NCBI GenBank assembly: GCA_021495925.1
Contig: JAKEKT010000007.1
Coordinates: 124,001-188,000, forward strand
Direction: 5' to 3'
Source: Diplodia intermedia
Taxonomy: Eukaryota; Ascomycota; Dothideomycetes; Botryosphaeriales; Botryosphaeriaceae
DNA: 64,000 nucleotides
The position numbers and the translations under genes are program-made. The number at the start of each line of letters is the position of its first letter. Positions within the stretch are counted from its first letter, which is position 1. This document shows, in pieces, positions 9,745 through 21,718 of this stretch. The notes under the pieces are model-generated. The model did not search any database and had not been told where the DNA came from. It saw only the letters and a program-made list of their open reading frames with translations.

Positions 9745-11907
9745 GGATGTCTGTGTGTGTAATGGATGATGCTTTCGATGGTGTTGGAGGTTCAGGCTGT
9801 GGCTGGATAGACTGAGGGGATTGAGGTGTACAGTTGGCGTCTTGGGAGGGGAGCACTCGAGTACCCGTCACTCAGGGTGGTGGTAAGATTCTTGCGTGAT
9901 TCCTGGTAGGCTCGAAGCGGGAGTCGGTGGTCTCCGAAGTCTGTCGGCTGTGTTTGGAGGCCGTGCAGGACAGCGGTCGCATGTGAGGACTGTTCAGCTT
10001 CCGTGTTAGGCTCATCGAAGTGGTGAGAACCGTTTGGTGTCTAGCCAACTCACAGATAATCGAGATTGCAGTGTGTTCGGGGGAAGCCTATTTGCCGTCG
10101 GTTTTGAGGGGTGACGGCAGTGACGGAAGAGGCGGGGCTATGTTAGGTTAGGAGTGAAGGCGTGTTCGAGGAGGCGAAGGTCTCGAGCAGCTGGCGAGAT
10201 GCTATGACGTGCAGCTAGCCGGGAAGGGAGAAAAGTCCTGGAAGAGAGATGGAAGCGGTGGCGCTAACAAGCCTTCTGGGGAAATTCTTCTACGCGACGT
10301 GCCAGCAGAGGCGGGCGGGGCTGATAATGCCGGGTAGTCTGGGCGCCAAGACCGGCACGGGCTCAAGAGGGAGGTTTTGGCGGGCGAGCGAGATAAGGGG
10401 TGGGTGCGCGGTGACGCGAGCTGTGCAGTGACGCAGGAACGGGCCAAAGCAGCAGGTAATAGAAGGCGTGGAAGTAGGTTTAGAATAAGAAAAAGTACGG
10501 TTGCAAATATGCTTGTCTTGCAATAGGCATAAGGAGAGGCCCGTGCGCGGCGAGTGGCCGGAACGGGAAGGTGGCGAGGCAGGTCCACACCGGAGGGGAG
10601 CGAGGCCCGACACGCCTTGGCACCGCCACAGCGAAACAGAGGGGACGTCGGCCAGGGCCGATGGCTCGCATGAAAGCACAGCAGCAAATACGAAGGGCCG
10701 GAGGGGAGCGGCGCTTGCGTGTTGCGACTTGCGAGCTGCCTCTCGAGGCTGGTCGTCCATCGCAGCCAAGGCGCCAAGACGGAGGGTATTCGCTCGGCCT
10801 CCCGCAGTGATTCGCGCGGATAAGTCGAGCATATGTAGTTCCTGCAGGCTGGGGCGGGTGGCTCAAGCGCCCTCGATTTGGGCAGGCGGGTGGCAGCGTG
10901 GGCGCGCGCAGCCATGAGGCAGCTGGACCGGGAAAGTGAGCGTCGGTGGCGCTGGCAGCGTGCAAGCCAGAGATATCGGTCTCATGGTGAGGCGTGCGGG
11001 AGCGAGCGGCAGAAGCAGGCGGGCGCGCGCCAAGCTCCGGCTGCAGCTGCCCACAAGGCTTCGCTGCTCTCCGCCCGCCCAACCACCATCGCATCCTCCT
11101 CATGACATCTGCTCGCAGTGCCGCCCGCCAAGCCCACCCAGTCGCGAGACCTCCGCTCGCAACGTCCCAGGTCCCTGCCTGCGCCCCTCCGCCTTCCTCA
11201 TCCGGCAGTTGTTTCGCCCATCGCCCAAGTGCTAGCCGCCTCTTCTCGCCAACCGCAGCTCTCGCGAAGCCTGCTCTTATCTGCCCCAGGTCGCACCATG
11301 CCGGGCCACGCCATTGGCCAGGTCAGGCTGTTAGGTAAGCCTCTGGCCGGCTGGGGCACTGCCGCTCCTCCGCGCCGCCTTCCGTACCTGGCTCTATCGG
11401 GCTCCCGGATCGACGGCCAGCGCAAGTCGGATGGCCGAGCTACGCCCAAAGCGCCTTGCCCCCGTCGCTAATCTGTACTTCGTTGCTCCACTCTCACCAA
11501 GAAGTCAAGAGTACGCCAATTCGTAGCCAAGTGAGAAGAAGGCTCGTATGTGCTCAGTGACTCGCCTTGGCCGCCGTGGCATCGGCACCGTGACCATCGC
11601 GGACAACACCACGCGCTTTGCATTTCTTACGCTTGACCGATGTAACAGATCGTGGGTGGCTGTTTGCCGTGGTACCTGCCAATCAGTCCATGCATGATGC
11701 TCCCTGGAGATTAAGCCGGCCATGACTGCCATCCCCGCTCCATCCATGGGCCCCATCCCAGGTCTCTATGTTTGCACTGCAGCTGCTATCTTGCCACAGG
11801 TGATCGTCCCCACACATGCTATCCTTCCTTCTCTTTTGCGCTTGGCTCCAGAATCGGCTGCGCCGCCTGATCAGGGCATGGCCAAACTGCAGTGCCCGTG
11901 AACGCAG
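9745..11907. other. Long GC-rich intergenic region, no gene supported
   Basis: About 2.2 kb with many overlapping Pro/Arg/Ala-rich ORFs in all frames (for example the minus-strand frame 10202-10915). None shows a domain, signal peptide or splice-consistent model, and the composition alone keeps frames open. The last part is the promoter of the deuterolysin gene. Confidence 0.55.
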
Positions 11908-11913
11908 TATAAA
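11908..11913 (+). promoter_or_regulatory. TATA box of the deuterolysin gene
   Basis: TATAAA lies about 105 bp upstream of the ATG at 12013 and is followed by a C/T-rich leader with CAGCAGC repeats, a normal arrangement for a strongly expressed fungal secreted-protein gene. Confidence 0.6.
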
Positions 11914-12012
11914 GGGACCTTGTTTCTCCTCCCTGGTGACACCATCAGCAGCACTCAGCAGCCCAGATCACTCAGTCAGAGCCTCGCCTACTCTTCCGCT
12001 CAATCTCTCAAC

Positions 12013-13175
12013 ATGAAGTTCTTCACTGGTCTTTCCATCGCCGCCATGGCCTCGGCCGTGAGCGCCGTCTCCCTCAACCTGAACAAGCGCGACACTCCTC
12101 TGGATGTCAAGCTTGAGATGGTCGGCAACACCGAGGTCAAGGCCTCCGTCACCAACAACGGCGACTCGGCCCTCAAGCTCTACAAGGCCGGTTCCTTCTT
12201 GGACTCTGCTGCGGTTGAGAAGGCTGAGATCTACTCTGCTGGTAAGTCGTTCTGCATGCCCACCAATCGACTGGCACTAACATCCTCCAGAGAGCCGTGT
12301 CAACTTCGAGGGTGTTCGTGTCCGCACCCTGACCAGCAGCCTCAGCGAAGACGCTTTCCAGAGCATTGCTGCTGGCGAGACCATCGAAGTCACCTTCGAC
12401 GTTGGCACCACCCACGACCTGAGCACCGGCGGTGCTTACGACATCCTGGCTCAGGGTGCTCTTCCCTACGCCGAGGCCGACTCCACCGAGCTCACCGGCG
12501 CTCTGTCCTACCTGAGCAACAAGATCAGCGCCACCGTCGACGGCGCCCAGGCTTCCAAGGTCCGCCGCGACTTCACCAAGCGCGCTGTCCTTCAGTCCGA
12601 CTGCACCAGCACCCGTGGCACCGCTACCCGCACCGCTCTCACCAACTGCCGTAGCCTTGCCCTTGCCGCTTCCTCGGCCGCTGCCTCTGGCTCCTCGAGC
12701 AAGTTCTCCGAGTACTTCAAGACCACCTCCACCAGCACCCGTAGCGCCGTCGCCGCCACCTTCTCCAAGGTCGCTTCCGAGTGCGGCAGCACCACCAGCG
12801 GCGCCTCAGACTACTACTGCACCGACGTCTACGGTTACTGCGAGAGCAACGTTTTGGCCTACACCATCCCGTCCCAGTCCATCATTGTCAACTGCCCCCT
12901 GTACTACAGCGCCCTGCCTGCTCTCACCAGCTCTTGCCACGACCAGGACCAGGCCACTACCACTCTCCACGAGGCCACTCACCTTACTGAGGTTGCCGGC
13001 ACTGATGACCTTGGCTACGGCTACAGCGCTGCCACTTCCCTCTCTTCCAGCCAGGCTCTCAACAACGCTGACAGCTACGCTCTGTATGCCAACGGTATGT
13101 CACAATCGCCTCACCTCGCTGCCTACGATTCATTCCTGCTAACAACATTCTCTAGCTATCTACGCTAGCTGCTAG
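12013..13175 (+). CDS. Deuterolysin (M35 neutral protease 2), secreted
   Basis: Exons are 12013-12241, 12291-13094 and 13156-13175, with introns of 49 and 61 bp, giving 350 residues, the usual length for this preproenzyme. It starts with a signal peptide (MKFFTGLSIAAMASAVSA). A propeptide follows and ends at FTKR, a Kex2 site, after which the mature enzyme begins AVLQSDCTSTRG. Deuterolysins are zinc endopeptidases of the aspzincin type. The HExxH motif is visible as HEATHLTE, and the third ligand region is GTDDLGYG. Cysteines typical of the mature enzyme are present, including the last residue but one codon (IYASC end). It is expected to be secreted and to digest basic proteins under nitrogen limitation or during host or substrate colonisation. 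Confidence 0.93.
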
Positions 13176-14277
13176 ATGCGACATGGGTTGCTCTCTGGGC
13201 TGCAAACCCCTTGACAAGATGCTCAATTCCTCGTCCGAGGGATGCCGAGTATAACCACTTTCTCTTCATTTCGTCTCTATGTACAAGCGTTTGTATATAG
13301 CTTGGTTAGATTGCGCAATAACATCTGTTTATGACCGGTCAATTTGATGCAGACGCTCTTACGCGGCTGTTCCTGGCATGATGAGTGATGATAGCACCGC
13401 TGAAATCAAACCCTCTTCCCGAGCCCATAAATGATATCACCATGGCTCTGCCTTTCTGACACGATGCAAAGCTCCAGCGCGCTTTTACACTGCGATTGAT
13501 TTTGCTCAAAAAAGCCATTTTACAACAGGCAACTTCAGATGTGAGCGCTCATCTGCGTGTATTCGTTGCATGAAACAGCATATTTTCCGCCGGCCTTGCG
13601 ACTGGCGTGAATAGCCGTTTAAGTCTTGTCTGGGCTGGCAGGTGACACAAGTGGCATTACTCAGTTTGTTCCAAGATGCGGGGGCGCGAGGCCGGAGGTT
13701 GCACCGCCCTGTCAAAATATGCAGCCCTGTCGCATGAATTCCCTGCGCTAACTCGGAGGCGCTACAAACGGCAGCATTCCCGCGTCTGACTGATGGTATG
13801 CTCGGGGACACTACGCCACTGCAAAGCCTTATCCAAGTAGCTGTGCCACAGCTCAGCCTTTTACCATCAACCAGCTCTACATCAGTTTTCATACTCATGT
13901 AGCTGAGCCTGCGTACGGTGCTTGACAAGAAGATTTTTAGCCAAAGCTGGCAAGGTCCTGCAACTACCCGAGACCAAACATGGACCGGTCACCGCTCTGA
14001 CCAACGCCATGTTGCCAGCAACTCAGACCTGGCAGCTTCAGCGCGTTTGTCTTGCGCTCAGGCCAAATGGATGAAAGGAGCCTGCTTTGACGAGAAACAT
14101 CCAGCTCCTATTTCTCGCCAGCTGCTGATCCGCTTCCATCTTGCAAATTGATCTCCGTTCCCTGTTGGCCCTCAAATTTCTTCATAATTTGGCTAATCTT
14201 GACATACGCTGACCTGATAGCATCTGACTTACCTCCGTTTGCTTGGTTCTCAAAGTCAGACCAGCGTTTCTCAAACG
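13176..14277. other. Intergenic, no gene seen
   Basis: 3' region of deuterolysin followed by the upstream region of the next plus-strand gene. Short ORFs are present but none has a recognisable motif. Confidence 0.5.
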
Positions 14278-16686
14278 ATGCCCGACGAAGTGCTTCCTGA
14301 CGCGCCCATGGCCGTCATCCCTGGTGCGGACGGTGGCATGCTCGATTTCCTGTCGCCCAAGTCTACTTTTCCTCAGGAGGACGAGGAAGCTTCAGCCCCA
14401 TCATCAGAGCCACGGAGCCAACAGGCGTCCACATTTGAGTATCTCAGCGATGCCCAGTTCGATGCCATGCTCGTTGCCAACAGTGCAACACCCCCTCCAT
14501 TCGAGACGGTCAACCCCTCTGCCCTCAGCTCTCCCGGACCCGCGACCGACTTCTCCAGCAGTGACGATGGCATGGCAATGCACAACCCCTCTCCATTCCA
14601 GCCGGCCAACTACCAATTCTTCGACACAGACAGCATCCGTTCCACCCCATTCACAACCAACATGCCGCCGCTATCGGCACCGATCGCTCGTCGCTACTCG
14701 AGACACCTCAGCCTGCACGATGGTGCTCATACCGAACCGCACACCAGCCCCGTGGGCTTCCCGCTTAATGAGCAGTCTCCGGAGCCTCCCGCCGACCAGC
14801 CGCCCGGCATGTACTTCACACTCCATCGACAACTTCAAGCGCGTCTGATGCAGGAAGACGACGGAAATCAGAGCCGAAACTATTACCAGTCGCAACCACA
14901 CACTGTTGCTCTCGGACACAATCAAGCACCGCGTGCCGATGGCCTGCGTCACGTCCCTTCTCCGACTCCTTCGCCTCATCCCTACCCGCCCGCCCAGCCG
15001 CACCATCAGCAGCACCCCGCGAGTCCATCGGCACCCCCTCAAGCCCAAATCACCTTCCACCGCCAAAGCGGCCACTACATCGGCCAACCCCGACCGCGCC
15101 GCCATCCATACCCACCCGCCGCGCCGCGCCAGGCACAACCCCCAAACGGACACCAAACACCACAAGGCCACACAGCCGCCCATCCCGCGCAGGACCAGCC
15201 GGGCAATGCAGTCGACAACATGAACCTGCTGAGCATGCGAGGCACCGTCCGCATCGGCACGCCCGTAGCACCGCCGCCGCCGCCGCCAGCTACCACCACC
15301 ACGCCCATGCCTGCAGATCATCCTCCGCCGTCGACAATCACGATGGCGAATACATCCAGTCCCACGCCGGCCAGCCCACCGCCGTCGTCCGGACCGGCGT
15401 CCAGTCCCGGCCCCGCTTCGCCTCGTGCCCGTCCGCAACAGCAACACCAGCGAGACGGCGACGGCGGCAGCAGTGGCAGCAACGACGACGACGGCAGCAC
15501 CAGCACCAGCACCAGCATCAGCAGCAACACCAACATCAGGACAAGCAGCAGCAGCAGCAGCAGCATCAGCAGCCGAACCCGCAGCAACACCGCTCCGACC
15601 CCTCCATCGAGCCACCACTCCCGCGCCGTCAGCAGCGGCCGCATGGTCAGACAAGCGCCGCACCACCAATACCCATACCCTTACCCCTCGCCAGCCTCAT
15701 GCGTCCGTCCGGCTTCCCCGTTCCACCACCACCCCACTCCTCTTCCGCATCATCCGCTGCACCATCACCACCATCAGCATCAGCAGTCCGTCCGCGGCGT
15801 GGACAGGATGGGAAACCACAGAAGGGGTGTTGGAAGCAACGTGCGGTCCGGCACGCCGGGGCCGACGTCCGCGCCGATGGTGGCGAAGAAGTCGATGATG
15901 GGGTTGTCGTCGACGTCGTCGGCTGCTCATGTACAGCATCAGAGGATGTGGACGCCGGAGCCCGCGGCGGCGGCAGCTATTGTTGGTGGTGGTGCTTTCG
16001 CTGAAGGTGTGGTGGGCGAAGGTAGGGTGAGGCCGGAGAGGACGAGGACGAGGCGCGGGCAGGACACGTTGGTATTGGGCATACAGGCGATCCTGGAGCG
16101 GATCGGCAGGGAGTGCGACGGGTTGAATGAGTGGGTGCGGGAGGCGGTGGAGGTCAGGGGCGAGGGGGAGGAGGAGGGGGAGCTGGAGAGGTGAGTTGGC
16201 TGCGTTCCTTGCTTCTTTCCGTGCGTCGGTGATCTAGTCCTCTGGTTGCACCGTCTTTGGGAGCGTCGTGGGTTGGCAGTGGCTTACGATGGATCACCCC
16301 TCGTAGGAAGCGCCTCGAGAAACGCAACAAGAACTTCGCTGTCACGGAGCTGGACGGACCGTTGGAGCCGCTGCCGCGTTCGATGCAGCTGGAGACCGGC
16401 TTGGAGGACATCCCGTGGGACGTGCCTCCGAATGCGCAGGGGATCAGGAACTTGGATCGTGCGTATTTTCCTTCGTGGTCAGCCCACTGAAAAGACTTCC
16501 CTTTTGTTCGCCCATCTTGCGATACCTGTAATAACGAGTTTGATGAGCGCAGATGACGGAATAACGCCTCTTCTCGAGGTGTACAGCATCCCGTTCCAGC
16601 CGGAGATGTTTCTGGGCCAGAAGAAGGAGTTATACCTCCGGTTTATCGGTGCGAACCGGACGCTGATGCACCGGGTGCTTGATTGA
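14278..16686 (+). CDS. Low-complexity protein of unknown function (possible regulatory protein)
   Basis: Exons are 14278-16190, 16307-16458 and 16553-16686 (introns 116 and 94 bp), giving 732 residues. The first two thirds are rich in Pro, Ser, His and Gln. They include a run of Pro codons near 15270 and Ser-rich tracts from AGC repeats at about 15480-15590. Near the end is a less repetitive part: a helix-like stretch DTLVLGIQAILERIGRECDG, a basic stretch RKRLEKRNKNFAV, and a C-terminal piece with LLEVYSIPFQPEMFLGQKK and LYLRFIGANRTLMHRVLD. I do not recognise the family. Composition and acidic/basic patches would suit a nuclear regulator, but no DNA-binding motif is visible. The first ATG of the long frame was taken as start. 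Confidence 0.7.
15483..15590 (+). repeat. AGC/ACC trinucleotide-repeat tract inside the coding sequence
   Basis: Imperfect CAGCACC and AGC units encode Ser/Thr-rich sequence in the low-complexity protein. Such tracts are prone to length change between strains. Confidence 0.6.
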
Positions 16687-16867
16687 AGGTGGCGAGTCTG
16701 CAACGGCTCACGGTCAAGGCTTGGTTCTGTTCTTTCATGACGAAGGTTAAAACCTGCACTCTATATTCAATTTTTTTTGTTGATGGTCGTTTGTAGACGG
16801 AATATACATACCCAATCAGTGAGCGCATACGCAATCTCATCTCGAACGAATCAATTGCGTGATTACC

Positions 16868-16973
16868 GAACTCCTCGGGCTCCATTAGACGTTCGATCTT
16901 CGATGCATGACCTAGATGTGTGATGCATTCCAAGTTGTGGAAGTTCGAACGTCTGATGGAGCCCGTGGAGTCC
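16868..16973. mobile_element. 106-bp MITE-like inverted-repeat element, copy 2
   Basis: The reverse complement aligns without gaps over the full 106 bp with copy 1 at 1502-1607, differing at roughly one position in six. The terminal arms again carry CTCC...GGGCTCCAT...AGACGTTCGA. The flank at 16815-16867 also resembles the right flank of copy 1 (shared TTGATTC and CACTGATTGGG), so homology extends past the element. Confidence 0.65.
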
Positions 16974-16980
16974 TGAAGAG

Positions 16981-17090
16981 CCCCGCGTTTAGTGTTGATA
17001 CTTGGGTTGTGAAGCCGGATAGTTCGCAGCCGCTACCGGGGCAGATCATCGATTGGATTGAGGCGAGAAGTAGGAGCCAGAATGGAAACA
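16981..17090 (+). pseudogene. Second copy of the unidentified gene fragment
   Basis: The plus strand reads PAFSVDTWVVKPDSSQPLPG followed by QIIDWIEARSRSQ. It matches the minus-strand fragment near 1.8 kb and lies immediately beside copy 2 of the inverted-repeat element, which appears to cut it off. No complete gene surrounds it. Confidence 0.45.
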
Positions 17091-17109
17091 TTGGGGATTT
17101 CAGTCAACA

Positions 17110-17533
17110 GTTATCGTCTTAGGGGAATGGTATGTACGCAGCCTGTAGCACCTTTCCCCTTAGATCAGCCGTCATTAGTACTATCGTCGCGAGCGCAATC
17201 TCAGAACCATGAGCTGGCAGTATTGTTTGAGATGAACGAATCAATTGCTACCTAACGCCAACATAATTTGAAGTCGTTTCGTTACTATCTTTGGGGGTTT
17301 CCATTATCTAGTGTTTTTAGCGTTTGTCAACCTTTTGAAGCAAAGTTCCAAAATCAAACACGAATATCAAACCAAACCAAACCAAACCACGGAATGTGAC
17401 AATTTAGCGACTGAAACCACCACATTTCCCGTTCCTATAGCATGGCTCTTGAAGACTTCTCACTAAAAACACTGGTCAGCTAAATAGTTCCCCAATACTC
17501 TGAGTATACTTACCAACTGAGATAATTGATATT
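17110..17533. other. Intergenic with repeat remnants
   Basis: A stretch at about 17185-17255 (GCGCAATCTCA ... ATGAACGAATCAATTGC) resembles the left flank of element copy 2. An AACCAAACC tandem tract lies near 17370. No gene seen. Confidence 0.4.
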
Positions 17534-18830
17534 TCATGCAATCGGGATCCCATGCTCCTTCAGCTTGTGCTTCTGGAGATCTCGCATCCTGAACCAGCCC
17601 TTGGGCCCAGTGCGATTGCAACCTGGCTCCGAGCAGGGAAACTCCGATTCCTTGTGGACCTTCCTCATGTGCGTGATGTAGTCGGAGCTCTTTTGGAAAG
17701 CATGTTGCTTGCCCGAGGTTCCCTCCGGTCGCCACTCCGAGCAATCTTCGTGGGGGCAGGATTGGACACGAGCTTGCAACACAGCTATCTCGTCTACTCC
17801 GATGTGGTGGTAGTTCCGCAAGTGCTGGGTCAGATGGTCCTTGCGCTTGAAGCTACCGACTCCACGGTGCTTTCTGCAGTGCGGGCAAGGAAAACGTTTG
17901 ATGTCGGAACGATGAGTACCTTGGTGCCGTTGGAGAACGTCGAATCGAGCATATGCTTTCTCACAGCCCTCCTCTGGACAGTAGAAAGACGCATGGCCGG
18001 TCTCCGACGCATGCTTGCCGAGGGCAGCGACGCTATCGACCGCTGTCTGGCACTGGTTACATTTCCGAAGCTCTGTATGAACCGCTTCCCTGTGATACAG
18101 TATTGTCTCTTCATCATTGCATGCAAAGCCACAATGCAGGATCGGACAAGCATACGCATGGTGTCCGGTCCTTTTGCAGTGACTCCAACGATCCACCGAC
18201 GCCTCAAAGCGTAGGCTGCAAGTTGCACAGCGGAGTCGCGCCGAGAGACCTGTGTTCGTCGAACCAGGACTTTGGATATCGGCGGGGACTGAAGGGGGCG
18301 CCGTAACCTGCTGTCCGGAAGTAGGAGCCTCGGCTGCATGAGTTGCGTCGAAGATGTTGGGTACCTCATCGTCGGGTTGACTGCGACCGAAGTCATCCAT
18401 GAAGCTCAAGTGGGTAGGTTGGCCTCCGGGAGGATACGCTAGGTTCTCCTGTGAAAAGCCATGGATGTCTTCCGCCGGACCCGTAATGAGCCCGGGTATA
18501 TCATCAGACATCGACACATTTGGCCACCCATCGGCGGCAGGTGGTGCCCATAGGGGCAGCTGCGGATGGTGGTACTCAGCTAGAGTTTCGCTGAAGACCT
18601 GGCGGCCGTGTTGGTAGCCTGGAATGGCGATCTTGTCGTATGGGACACTCTGAAAATTGGAAGTGTAAGGCGCCACTGCTGTTACAGGCTCGAATCTTGT
18701 GGCACAATCGAGCCAATTGAAGAGGTTTTCAGCATGCTGCTCAGGATAAGAGTCGGGGCCAGCATAGGCCCAATCAGTCTCTAATATGTCCAGCGAATAT
18801 TCGGGTTCATCATGTGACCCAAGGCAGGGA
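17534..18830 (-). CDS. C2H2 zinc-finger protein with about seven fingers, 5' end unresolved
   Basis: The open frame runs from the TAA-side end at 17534 up to at least 18830. About seven C2H2-type fingers follow a Pro-rich acidic N-terminal region. The clearest are YACPILHCGFACNDEETILY with its H-x4-H, FYCPEEGCEKAYARFDVLQRH, FPCPHCRKHRGVGSFKRKDH and FPCSEPGCNRTGPKGWFRMR. This architecture is common in ascomycete putative transcription factors. The frame stays open upstream (EPEYSLDILETDW, NLFNWLDC look coding) but contains no in-frame ATG. A 5' exon is therefore likely, perhaps starting at the ATG at 18936 (MDESWS) and spliced to an acceptor near 18845. I could not settle the donor. Confidence 0.75.
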
Positions 18831-18936
18831 TGAGTCTCTGTGTACGACCGTAATCCACTGCACCCACTCGTCGGCGAAGACTTCGCCCTTTTTTTTAGTC
18901 AGTACTAAAAAAAAAAACCGACCAGGATTCGTCCAT

Positions 18937-19856
18937 CGCGGCAAGCGGTTGGACGATGATGTGCCACAAAGGTGTAGAAAAGGGCGAGCTGACGCAAGGC
19001 GGCAGCCTGTGTGTGGCCGGGCCAGAAGGGTGGTAAAGCGGCAGCAAGGCTGGAGAGCGATATGATTGGCGACTGGGGTGGGAGGAAGGACAAGCAGGTG
19101 CTGGAGCAGTCTGGGGGGCCAGCGCAAGATTCATACACGGCTACCAAAACCGTGTTGCCGCTTTTACTTGACCCCTGCTACAGCTGAAAGGGCGAGAGTC
19201 CACTGCTCGCTCACGAGAGCCAACCGTTTGTCAAACGCGGTGGAGCCTTGCTGATATACTGCAGACGCAGCATGCTCTGTGCATCTGTTGGACACCGGTC
19301 AGCCAGCCACAGCGACTTGGAGCACTGGATCCAGTTGAATGCGGATTTTACCAGCATAACTGCATGAACTTCGCGTCGCAAGCCGGTGAGCCCATGAGGC
19401 GAAGGCAGCGCGGACTCAAGCGGTCCGATTGTACGAGCACTTCAACATCGCAACACACAGTTTATTCGCGCACGGGAAAGAGCCATGATACCGATGAATT
19501 CGTCCAAGTATGGAAGCGAAGCAACCTATGATAGATTCCCCGAGCTCAAAAGACGCTCTGCTGGGAAGCGCGGAGCAGCAAATCGGCTGCATGTGATAGA
19601 TTGGGTGACGAAGGCGCTGTCACTGAAGAGGGGTAAGAAAGACCTCGGCGGCAGTGTCAGGCTGAAGTTCAGCCTTGCGATCAGCATCGGCGGAGGTGTG
19701 GTGTCACGAAAAAGGACGAGGTCATAGAAACGAGTACGGCGGGTGAAACAAACCTGCCACGCTGGCCTTTTCCGCCGACCGCACGAGCTCCGGGGGCCGA
19801 CGTCAGCTCCGCCGCAAGCTCCGGGCCAAACTCCACGTTGCAACCCCATCCACCCG
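18937..19856. other. Intergenic, divergent promoter region, no gene seen
   Basis: Lies between the minus-strand zinc-finger gene and the plus-strand E2 gene. It holds only short motif-free ORFs. Confidence 0.45.
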
Positions 19857-19864
19857 CATAAATA
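19857..19864 (+). promoter_or_regulatory. TATA-like motif upstream of the E2 gene
   Basis: CATAAATA lies about 45 bp before the ATG at 19906. It is close to the start codon, so the leader would be short. Confidence 0.3.
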
Positions 19865-19905
19865 TTCCAAACATCTCCCGCGCCTCACCCACCCAACCCG
19901 CCACC

Positions 19906-20995
19906 ATGACGACGCGCGGCCAATTCAACACCAAAAACCCCACCATCAAGCGCATCCGTACGTCCGTCCCCGCCCGCCGACTCCGCCGCCGCCGCCCTTG
20001 CATGATAACCACCCGCCGCGCGCTCCCCACCCACTAACGCAGCCCAACCCCCGCCCGCAGTCAAAGAAGCCAGCGAGCTCGCCAACCACGCCTCGCCCGA
20101 CTACCACGCCGAGCCGCTCGAGGACAACCTGTTCGAATGGCACTTCACGCTGCGCGGCCCGCCCGCGCCCTCGCCCTACGCCGGCGGCCTCTACCACGGC
20201 CGCATCATCCTGCCCGCCCAGTACCCGCTGCGCCCGCCGTCCTTCCGCTTCGTCACCCCCACCGGCCGCTTCGAGGTCAACCGCGAGATCTGCCTGTCCA
20301 TCTCGGGCCACCACGAGGAGTCCTGGCAGCCCGCCTGGGGCATCCGCACCGCCCTCGTCGCCATCCGCAGCTTCATGGACACCGACGCCAAGGGCCAGGT
20401 CGGCGGCATCGACAGCACCGACGCCACCCGCCGCGCCATGGCCCGCGAGTCGGGCGCCCACCGCTGCGCCGCGTGCGGCGGCCGCGCGAATGCGGAGATT
20501 ATGCGGGAGCGGGAGGAATTGGCGCGGGAGGCCGAGGTGGCGGCGGAGGGCGAGAAGCGGAGGGATGACGAGGTGCCCGAGGAGCTACGGTTGGCGTATC
20601 GGGAGGATCTGGCGGCGAGGGGAGAGGAGGGCGAGAGGGCGCAGGCGGGCTCTTCGGCTGGTGCCGGCGCCGGTGCTGGCGCGGCGTCTGCTGCTTCGTC
20701 GGAGGGTGCGTCTACGTCAGCCGCGCCGCCCGCGACGGAGACGGGACGGGCTGCGCCTAGTGGTGGTAGTCCTGCCTCCGCTCCCGCGACGGCTCAGGCG
20801 TCGACCGCGGCCGCCGAGCCTGCCCCAAGAGCACCACCCGCTGTCCCCACACCGACGCGGACTACTGTGCCGACTGCTCCGGCTCTGCGCCAGCAGCAGC
20901 GGCCGCTCGATGAAGGCGTGCCGGCTTGGATCGATAAGGCGATATACGGTGTCCTCGGGGCTCTGGCGTTCATGATCCTCCGGAAGTTCTTCTGA
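19906..20995 (+). CDS. ubc6: Ubc6-type ubiquitin-conjugating enzyme E2, ER tail-anchored
   Basis: Exons are 19906-19957 and 20061-20995 (intron 103 bp), giving 328 residues. The UBC fold is at residues about 12-160: LKEASELANHASPDYHAEPL, NLFEWHFTLRGPPAPSPYAGG, YHGRIILPAQYPLRPPSFRF and the catalytic cysteine in NREICLSISGHHEESWQPAW. The His/Pro/Asn signature is altered in the way typical of Ubc6/UBE2J. A long Ala/Pro/Ser-rich linker follows, then a C-terminal hydrophobic anchor (IYGVLGALAFMIL). Ubc6 works in ER-associated degradation with Doa10-type ligases on the cytosolic face of the ER. The Kozak context is CCACCATGAC. Confidence 0.92.
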
Positions 20996-21718
20996 GCCCC
21001 TCTGCTATCGTGGTTCTCATGCCGGCGGGATTGTTTCTTCAGAGAGGCTGTTCGGAAAAGGATGGCCGTTTGGTTTGTTTCATCTTGGGAGTTTAGAGGG
21101 AAAGGTTTAGCGTGGCGTTGGGGATTACTACACTATTACTGATACCATCAAGCCCGAGAAAGAGCTTGTGAGTCTTCATTTGAATTCCGATTAGATGTCT
21201 AAGAGTTTTTAGAGATTCATTCATGCTGTTCGTTTGGCTCGCTGAGATGCACTTCTCTTGGACTATGTGAAATTGAAGGTGACGGAAGAGTTGATGAGGT
21301 GGTGAGGGTTCAAGCACCGACTGTTTGGGGCCTCCATGGCTGGTATTGGGTACACGACTGTGTAGTGCATTCTGTCAAGCTTCCAGTCCAACTTTCAGGC
21401 GTGATGTCATGTCTCATTGATTCATATCCTGACCAGCTGTTCTGCCTTTTTGCTTCTTCTCGAACAACATGCCATTGCCGCACGTAAATTACAAATACGT
21501 TCCATCGAGCTTACAGTCGAACGCTTTTTTCTCCCTTTCCTCCACCGCGTCAACCCGATTCCGTCGAAAGGTAAAGAAAAAACAAACAAACAAAAAGTTA
21601 GCAAGAAGAGAATAAAAATATACATATACGAAGAAGACACCCAACCAACCAACGCAACTGCTAACCAACACACGACGAAGAAAGAAAGAAGGGCACAAGC
21701 CCTGTTAACACTTACCCC
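20996..21718. other. Intergenic between convergent genes, no gene seen
   Basis: 3' regions of the E2 gene (plus) and the aquaporin gene (minus), with A-rich tracts near 21575-21620. Confidence 0.5.

Noticed and set aside
10202..10915. 237-codon minus-strand ORF in the GC-rich intergenic region
   Set aside because: Several overlapping frames are open at once. No signal peptide, domain or splice support, so it is a compositional artefact.
14671..15669. 332-codon minus-strand ORF
   Set aside because: Antisense to the low-complexity coding exon. Composition is an artefact of repeats.
17370..17395. AACCAAACC tandem tract considered as a CRISPR- or telomere-like repeat
   Set aside because: Very short simple repeat in eukaryotic DNA without spacers.
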